Part shown: piece after piece, positions 57,462-64,000 of the stretch
Position numbering within the stretch: the stretch's first letter is position 1
Layout of the letters: each line of letters starts with the position of its first letter
DNA from: Cylicocyclus nassatus
Taxonomy: Eukaryota > Nematoda > Chromadorea > Rhabditida > Strongylidae
Direction: 5' to 3'
Assembly: GCA_958299035.1 (NCBI GenBank)
Contig: CATQJL010000316.1
Location: 4,552,674 to 4,616,673 of the forward strand
Length of the DNA: 64,000 nucleotides
Position numbers and translations under genes: made by a program
The notes under the pieces: model-generated
Databases searched by the model: none
Told to the model about the DNA's origin: nothing
Seen by the model: the letters and a program-made list of their open reading frames with translations, nothing else

Positions 57462-60213
57462 ATGGATCGTTTGGAGTTCAGCAGCGGCTTTACTGATCTA
57501 GTGAGAATCAGAACCATGTTGCACCAAAACAGGAGATGGGGTCTTCTAGTCTTGTGTGACTGCCGAAGAGTTTGATGATCCATCATGTGGTTTCATGCGT
57601 TTTCAACTGTCCGTGGACGATGTGGCTCTCGAGGAATATCGCATCGGAGCTGGACGAAGCCAATTCGAGTATGAGCAGTTCAGCTTCACTGCAAGCCAGA
57701 TTAGAAAGGTGAGGTGTAACTCGTTTATGTGACTGCGTGACTAACTTAGGGAAGGTTGCTAAATGAACCAAAAACTTTATAGAGTTACTCCATTCTAACA
57801 AAAAGCAACTGACATGATAGCGCAACTCATTTCCTATGAATGCTCGTAGACGGGAGAAAAACGAATGTCTGGCTCTGCGAAGTCTTGTTGAGGACCTGTA
57901 CCTGACATTGTGGGGACTACTAACTCCATGTTATAATTGACTGAGACGAGCGCTTCAAAATCGTTGCTCATCAGCAGGCTTGGTGGTAAAAGCATAATGA
58001 TCTCAAAAGAGTACATTTTAGCTTTGAGATCAATTTCTTTAGAATCACTCATAACTGCCGCTTAGACGTCATTTAAGTTGAACTCATAAGTAAACCAATG
58101 CAATTGAGTCGTAAGTGCTATATCTTGGATGTAATCATAGATATAGCAGCTGAGTAGAGACAAGCAAGTTAAGTAAACTGGGTCGTTTTTGATGGTAGTC
58201 AGGCTGTAGAGCCAGTCTGCTGAGGAGACTGCATTGTATGATTCATTGAGTGAATGGTATCTTGTTTTGAATTTGCATTAATGCGATCATGCACTCAAAA
58301 CAGAGCGGTCAATTCATTTGAGTTCAATTTCTTGGCAATCACTTTCATCTTCCAAGGAACCGTCAGCACCAACAAAAGAATTACTTCTGTAATTCCTGAA
58401 CTGACTTACATCTTAAGGATGACAGCCGGTTTGTTGTTCTAAATTGCACTACGGCACCCAACTATGAATGGATTCTGAACACTCAAATGCGGATCAAAAC
58501 AGGAACAATAGGGGCTGAAGTACTGAAAGTGGTTGATAAGGTAATTACAATTTGTCAAATGGTATTCATAAGGGATTCCAAGAGATTTGCTTTTAGGATG
58601 TCTTCGAATTTTATCCAAAATGCGAACCAATCTCCATTGAAGTTATGAGTGACGCTATAGCTACGGTAAAATTTGAAATCAGAATTCTCAACAAGGTAGT
58701 GGAGATGGCTGCTTCAATACTTTTGATATAATTATGAGAACCTAGGTCATCGAACAACTTCCCACATTTGAAGAGGGTGATCTGACCATTCGCTTCGATG
58801 ACGGCTCCAAGATAAAAGTCTACAGAGATATTCTTGCATTGCATTCGTCCTACATAAGTAAGTAGTAGAACTCGTTGGCGCATTGATTTTGACGTCTCTC
58901 CCCCTCCCCTCCCCCCCCCCCCCCCGAGGTTATCTTTTATCCTTTTTCAGAGAAATGCACGGAAGATTCAGCAATCACATGCGTGGAAGACTTTGCTCGA
59001 GAGCCCTTCATTGAAATGCTGTATCAAGTAGGAGAGAAATAGCTACAGTAATTTAAACAGAGCTACATTATGCTAATCCTCTTTCACGCAGATCTATCCG
59101 ACATTGCGCCCGATCTACCGTAACATACGTGACTTAGCAAAAGCAGCTGTTGCATTCCAAGTCAATCCACTGATATACGTTCTGGCTAAGCATTTGGTCA
59201 ACTTCAATACTAGAGCGGTTAGTAGGCATTGAAAGTGAATTCCCTGCTCAACTTTGCCTAGATGTCCCTGGAGCAGAAACTGCGAGCCGCAATTGATATG
59301 GAGTTGTGTCCTGCTATCGAAGAGCTTGTATACCGGTATATCAGCGTTATTTTTTGCTTTGGCGTTTTTGGCACAAAAAAAAACAATTTAGGGCTGCGCA
59401 AGATGGAGTGTGGAGCCATCTGATTAAACTTGGCTTTGAGCCAGAATCATTTTTTGGTCCAGAAGTGTACAGAAAAGTAGTTTGTCCTGCTATAGTTGCT
59501 GTAAGTTTTGCATTGACATCTCCAGTATTCGTTTGAAGACCTAGCCCTCTAATATTTGCAGGGTCGCCAAAACGAGTATGGTGTCCCGTTCATTCCAAGG
59601 CCATACGTTCAACCTAATTTCTTTAGTGAAGAGGTGAGCCTTTCCTTTGCAGCTATTATTTCCAGCTATTCTGTAAGTAAATTTTTCAGTCTGCAAATGA
59701 CAAAAGCAACATTGGCGTACTCTTTCGCAGCACTCCATTTTACGTGAACCGAGGCATCATAGAAGTGAATGGATCCAGCAAATTCGCAAAAAATACTGAT
59801 GGTACGTCAATCCTTTTACCTTGATAATCTTCAACTCTAAATTCACAGGATTTATACAAGCCTTATTCACAAAAGAGATGGAGGAACAATGTGTGAAAGC
59901 AGCTGTTGTACCAGGCGAGGTAGGTGATGAAACCAATGTTTGTACTACGTTGGTAGTGTTTCGTTCATAAGGAGGGAATGAGAGGTATTTTTTTATTAAG
60001 GGGGATGAGAGAGTACAGGGTGGGGCAAAGTCTGTTAGCCCAGCACTCTTACAGATAAAATTAGAAGGAAAGTAGCCACAAAAAGCATACATTATTCGAA
60101 CTTTTACAGATACAAAGCAGATCTCAAATGCTATGATTGCCTGTATTGGCTTCAAAGCAGCCTTGGAAATCTTGGCGAGTCTGCCTGTCGTGGCACGCAG
60201 GCAGTCGAGATGA
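57462..60213 (+). CDS. BTB-domain protein, 13 exons, about 420 residues
   Basis: Exons 57462-57500, 57550-57708, 58418-58540, 58597-58695, 58746-58857, 58951-59027, 59092-59217, 59262-59335, 59392-59500, 59562-59633, 59690-59801, 59849-59919 and 60121-60213 (TGA) keep frame through every junction, mostly with 45-95-nt introns. Residues about 145-245 form a BTB/POZ domain: GDLTIRFDDGSKIKVYRD then ILALHSSYI, and the helical IYPTLRPIYRNIRDLAKAA. The first 140 residues are beta-rich and may be a MATH-like domain (NYEWILNTQMRIKTG), as in nematode MATH-BTB CUL3 adaptors, but this is tentative. The last 170 residues are unrecognised. The start ATG at 57462 is the first in a short exon ending in GTGAGA; the last exon is less certain (two acceptors 11 nt apart). 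The 709-nt intron 2 may hide another exon. Confidence 0.75.
57709..58417 (+). other. 709-nt intron of the BTB gene
   Basis: Much longer than its other introns. It contains a 62-codon open frame (58254) that does not join in phase with either side. Confidence 0.5.
58903..58925. repeat. poly-C tract in a BTB intron
   Basis: An interrupted run of C, about 23 bases, just before the acceptor of exon 6. A likely sequencing or length-variable site. Confidence 0.9.
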
Positions 60214-61014
60214 AATTCGTCTATGCCTTCATGTCAACTGCTTCTTTCACTAGGCCAATGTGCGTGTGTAGTATTATTGAGCAAGCTTTTGGGTACAGCA
60301 TATTTCAAGAAGAAATTTTTGCAATGTTTAGGAAAAAATTTTTACAATTAAGTGAAGGCAGGTGTACTCGCATACTGAAAATTTGGATGCGATTGCGCGA
60401 ATAGGAGCGTATATTCTTAAAAGTATTGGAAGTGCTCTATCGATCGAATATAAATAGATGCTTATATAGAGAACTCACGGGAAGAGCATAATAGCGTAAA
60501 ACTTAGTAGCTGCTGCTCTCTCATAGATTTTAAATTCAATTCAAAAGCAAATGGCCGCTGGCACGCACGTAACATTCGCAAATTTTTATTTTGCGTTTTT
60601 AAAAGAATAGTTTGTGGCAAACACGACTACTAGGTGTGATAGCAAAAAGCCTCTTCTACATCGTATGCGTTAAAGTGTTATAGAATAATCACACCATCTT
60701 TAACTTCCAAATATATTGTGATTATCGAAAAATTTGATTTTCTCGCTTTGCAGAAGCATTCGTTTAATGAATCTAATTCTTACAAGAATGGCAAGCATTT
60801 TTAGCTAGGTAAAGTGTAATTTGGAGAGAGTGATTGCAGCTTTATGTGGCACAAATTTGGAAATCAAAACCATCAGTAGTTTCGTGGTTTATAACATTGC
60901 AATTTCGGCTCCCAGACTTTTGCCCCACCTTGTGTATAAGCGTCAGCTTGCCTTCTTAAAAGGTGGGAAATCAGGTTATAAAATGGATTCTGCCTATGAA
61001 TAAAGAAATTCTAG
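60214..61014. other. spacer between two exon sets
   Basis: No exon recognised. Possibly intronic if both sets form one gene. Confidence 0.4.
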
Positions 61015-61828
61015 GTGCTGGTATCACTCTTCTCATCCCTCTACCCACTCGGTCCCGCGATACCCATAAATTTCTTGCGAGCAGCTATCGTGTTCTGCCA
61101 CGATCACGATTGGCATCACGTTCAAAGCAGACTAGAGCAGGTAAATCGAAAGGGCATTCCAAAATGAGTTCATGAACTTCCCCACAAGGATCTCCTGCAA
61201 CAGCCACCAGAGACTCGCGAAGCATATCGCGATCAAATAATTTTCGCTGAAAAACTCAAACTTGCCAATATGCTTACGGTCTCCATCCAAAGAGCTGAGG
61301 GAAGGTAATCTATCACTGATCAACGTCATTGTTCTGAAAATCTGCATACGTTACAGCTGCAATAAGTTTGCAAATGAACTTATCAAGAACAACGAGTTGA
61401 GTATGATTTCTTCATCGACAAGAGATTTGATCATGGATCGTGTGTGCAGCGGTTGGGGTTTGGAGCCAAAACATGTAAACAGATTAGCGACGAGGTTATT
61501 TTTCAAACAATTTGTAGGATTTCGTATCTTGGCTGCGCAAATAGTTCGACGCTGCAGTGATGGCCACTCGCCGGCCTTCCACCGCGACGTTCGCCTGCTT
61601 GCCGGTTTCGTGCCGGCCTGGATTGGTCAAAAATTAACGAGTTTCATTGCTATCAAAATTTCTAAATTCACTTTCAGGGAGCCAACATCTTTCCGAGAAC
61701 GCCAAATTGGTCTCATACGTGGTGGACCAAGAGCATTCGAAGATGAACGTAAAGCGGCTACGCTTGCAGAGATGGTGTCTGATTACTACTTTGGTCCTGT
61801 TGGGGAAATTTGCGTCGTTAACAAGTGA
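61015..61828 (+). pseudogene. exon set of an unknown protein with an in-frame TGA
   Basis: Exons 61015-61304, 61357-61494 and 61678-61828 (TGA stop) join in phase (2/1, 2/1) with GT-AG borders. The first stretch opens at a TTCTAG acceptor and reads FCHDHDWHHVQSRLEQ; TGA at 61165-61167 interrupts it, and the same frame continues as VHELPHKDLLQQPPETREA. Later parts include IMDRVCSGWGLEPKHVNR and REPTSFRERQIGLIRGG. No known domain. Splicing out the TGA is not possible with a phase-compatible intron that I can see. It could be a pseudogene, an error, or the 3' part of the BTB gene. The last intron (61495-61677) is also open, so retention is possible. Confidence 0.5.
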
Positions 61829-62867
61829 ATGTACTTCATGCGATAATTCTTATCGAACCATCTAAATTTGGCTGTTATAACAAATGTTTTCGTTCTTTCC
61901 TGCGCAGAGATGTATGGTTTGAATGCACTCATTTTGGATGAAGTATTTGTGTGTTTGGTGTCCCGAAACATATAAAATCCAGAAAATAAGGAAACATCTG
62001 AACCTCCATTATTACGAATAGGAACAGATACGTTCGCTTTTCAGATTACTAAGTGTCCACAACATTCTATTATTTAGAAAAGTTATGAAAGTTTGGTTTC
62101 ATTTTAAGGATCTAATTTTTCGTTCATATGGCTCATAACTATTGTTCATCCAACAAAATCATCGACTGTACGGCGATTTGAGAGGAAGCATCGTCCGTCT
62201 TCAGCCAAGAGGAAAGAAGCAAAGCGACATTGCTTGTGATATTCTCGGAAAAGCAGCTCCCGCAACTACACTAAAGGCTAAAGTGCCTCAAAACTTTGAA
62301 TGATAAGCTTGAACATGGTCCGCTTTTTGACGTCTCTTCGGCGTTAATGGTAAGCATCTATTTGCGAAAGCATCATGAAGAGAGAGTGGTCGCCGACCAA
62401 TCCAAAAATCAACAGACAGGGTAATCTGTAATCTGGAGCGCATATGCAATCGTAGCGACTGCACTAATTGTTTTCTAAGGCTAGGAGGCGGTATTTCTAT
62501 GACTCTGACGTAAGTTTCGAGGCCCGCGTGCTGTAAACTTTTTTCTGAAATACTGCTTAACTCTTCTGAAATGAAAGGTACGCAAAAAGAGATTTTTGGT
62601 GATTCTTAACTGCGCACGGTCTGCGTTCTGGATGGCAAGAGTACTTTGACAGACTACCCGTTATCGAATAGATATCGTTAGAGTGCGCGATCTGCTTGGC
62701 TATATTTATTGATGAAACGCGTGCACACGCATCCAACGAGACTGTTTTGGCTGTTCTAAACATGTTGCCTACCGCCGACCGCTTTGCGCTCCAAGGGTGA
62801 GCAAAGCGATAATGGATTGAGATGTTCTTATTGCTTGGATTAAGATACCAATTTGTTTTGTTTGAGC
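61829..62867. other. 1 kb without recognised genes
   Basis: Short ORFs only, no repeats noticed. Confidence 0.4.
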
Positions 62868-62875
62868 CACCCGAT

Positions 62876-63611
62876 CAGGGCCCGGCACGAGTCGATTTCT
62901 AGGGTTTCTGAAAACGAAGTCTCGCCTGACTTTCGGAAGTTTTACGAAGTCCCCTTTGACCTACCTGCTTAGGAGAAGAAGAAAGCAAGAAAGATTTACT
63001 AGAAAAGAAGTAAGATAAGAGTGAAAATCCAAATTGGAGCTGAATACTACGATACTTTGGCATTAGAGCGCGATATCTAAAAAACCGAAAAGAAATGAAA
63101 GCAAAAAACAAAGGAGAGGCAACGATATGAAAATGTCTTCATGCTCAGGGATAGATTTTTGATTAGGGAATCCGTCCATGCTAAAGAGATCCGAAACTTA
63201 TGTGAAGTGACGAAAATATATGCTTCAGACGATCTCAGATCGTCTGGTGGCCGTCTGGAGACGATCTAATTTTGGAAAAGGTACTACTTCACATAAGTTT
63301 TTAAATCTTTTCACATAATACTTCCGCAAATAATTTTCTATACATACAGTTCAATTTGGGTGTCATAAGCTTCTGTATGCGCTGTAAACAAGCAATTTCT
63401 TTAATTAAGCCTTGCTTTCAAATCGCGCGCACTTATCGCCATGCACGATAGAGCATGTCAATCGTGTGATAGCCTGTCCAAAAAGCTTGTGTTCGACTAA
63501 ACGGCGCTTATTCTGGTGCTCTGTTCGGAATCGTCAAAAACGATATCCCCTTTGCTGTTTGCCCCAAAAACGAAGTCCAGCCTGCTTCCAGACGATCTGT
63601 GCCGGGCCCTG
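62876..63611. mobile_element. hAT-type MITE with perfect 8-bp target duplication
   Basis: Ends CAGGGCCCGGCAC (62876) and complement (63611), flanked by CACCCGAT at 62868-62875 and 63612-63619. Subterminal ACGAAGTC repeats match the copy at 13848-14553. The 736 bp contain no transposase. An internal palindrome GACGATCTCAGATCGTC lies at about 63229-63245. Confidence 0.93.
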
Positions 63612-63753
63612 CACCCGATAGATGTATCTGAAGTTCAGAAGGGCAAGCGAACTTTCGCTGGTTTTTTCTGGTGAATTTGATGATGGGGGATTGGCTTTTT
63701 AGAAGATTGAAGCTTATGTCCATCTCATCTTGCGTGGGGCACAGGTGCAATAA

Positions 63754-64000
63754 TCTTATATATAAAGCTGAATGTCTGTTTGTCTGTCTGTCTGTCTGTA
63801 TGTATGTATGTATATATGTATGTATGTTCCGAATAGAAAATTCCATTTCTGAACCGATCCGGACCAAACTTGGCGCACATACACTTCGGGCCCCGGCGGG
63901 TGTCATAGGCTACTTTTCGTCATCGATCGATATCGATTTTATCGATTTTTATCGATTTTTTTGCTGAGTTCACCTACGGGGCTGGGAGTTTGCACAGGGG
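63754..64000 (+). mobile_element. Helitron, 5' part, cut by window edge
   Basis: Starts TCTTATATATAAAGCTGAAT after an A, then a GTCTGT/GTATGT tract and the conserved ACCGATCCGGACCAAACTTG region, as in the complete copy at 49215. The ATCGATTTT run is longer here. Confidence 0.75.

Noticed and set aside
63671..63967. 98-codon ORF with repeated CLSVCMYVC
   Set aside because: Translation of the GTCTGT/GTATGT tract of a Helitron.

Overview
This window is nematode DNA, probably from a rhabditid or strongylid with a repeat-rich genome. Four things point there. A 22-nt stretch at 8963-8984 matches the nematode SL1 spliced leader. A secreted protein carries the nematode-typical C-x3-C-x3-C repeat. 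The BEL/Pao retrotransposon has an envelope gene and a YVDN reverse transcriptase box. Most host-type introns are only about 45-110 nt. No tRNA, rRNA, operon or CRISPR array was recognised with confidence. Everything here was read by eye, without any database search.

Layout. (1) 1-9048: a BEL/Pao retrotransposon, cut at the left window edge, with gag-pol, a phlebovirus-Gc-like envelope fused to the end of pol, a third zinc-knuckle ORF and a probable 3' LTR that contains the SL1 match. Integrase is broken by a frameshift and an in-frame stop. (2) 9657-12010, minus: a two-exon secreted Cys-triplet-repeat gene. (3) 12352-16951: a 4.6-kb foldback element flanked by TA, with a Helitron in its middle and a hAT MITE inside the Helitron. 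(4) 19485-25743: seven long-hairpin mariner-type MITEs, six of them back to back with only TA repeats between. (5) 25762-32327, minus: a Penelope-like element with its GIY-YIG nuclease at the N-terminus (Naiad-like order), split by a 5'-truncated LINE and by another hairpin MITE. (6) 32640-34560: a diverged tandem repeat. (7) 34637-35485: an orphan gene of at least five small exons. (8) 35.8-42 kb: Helitron debris, a 30-bp phased CCGCGG array, a decayed mariner transposase and three more foldback elements. (9) 42-57 kb: mostly unassigned DNA with a 301-bp Helitron, scattered exon-like ORFs and CCG/CGG mini-hairpin repeats. (10) 57462-61828: a 13-exon BTB-domain gene and a second exon set carrying an in-frame TGA. 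(11) 62876-64000: a hAT MITE with a perfect 8-bp target duplication and the start of another Helitron.

How it fits together. Most of the window is a layered record of transposition, and the nesting gives relative ages: PLE before LINE and MITE; foldback before Helitron before hAT. The host genes sit in the gaps and are supported by consistent splice phases. The three most interesting points are the SL1 match inside a probable LTR, the N-terminal GIY-YIG Penelope-like element, and the abundance of near-perfect long palindromes that would fold into dsRNA if transcribed.
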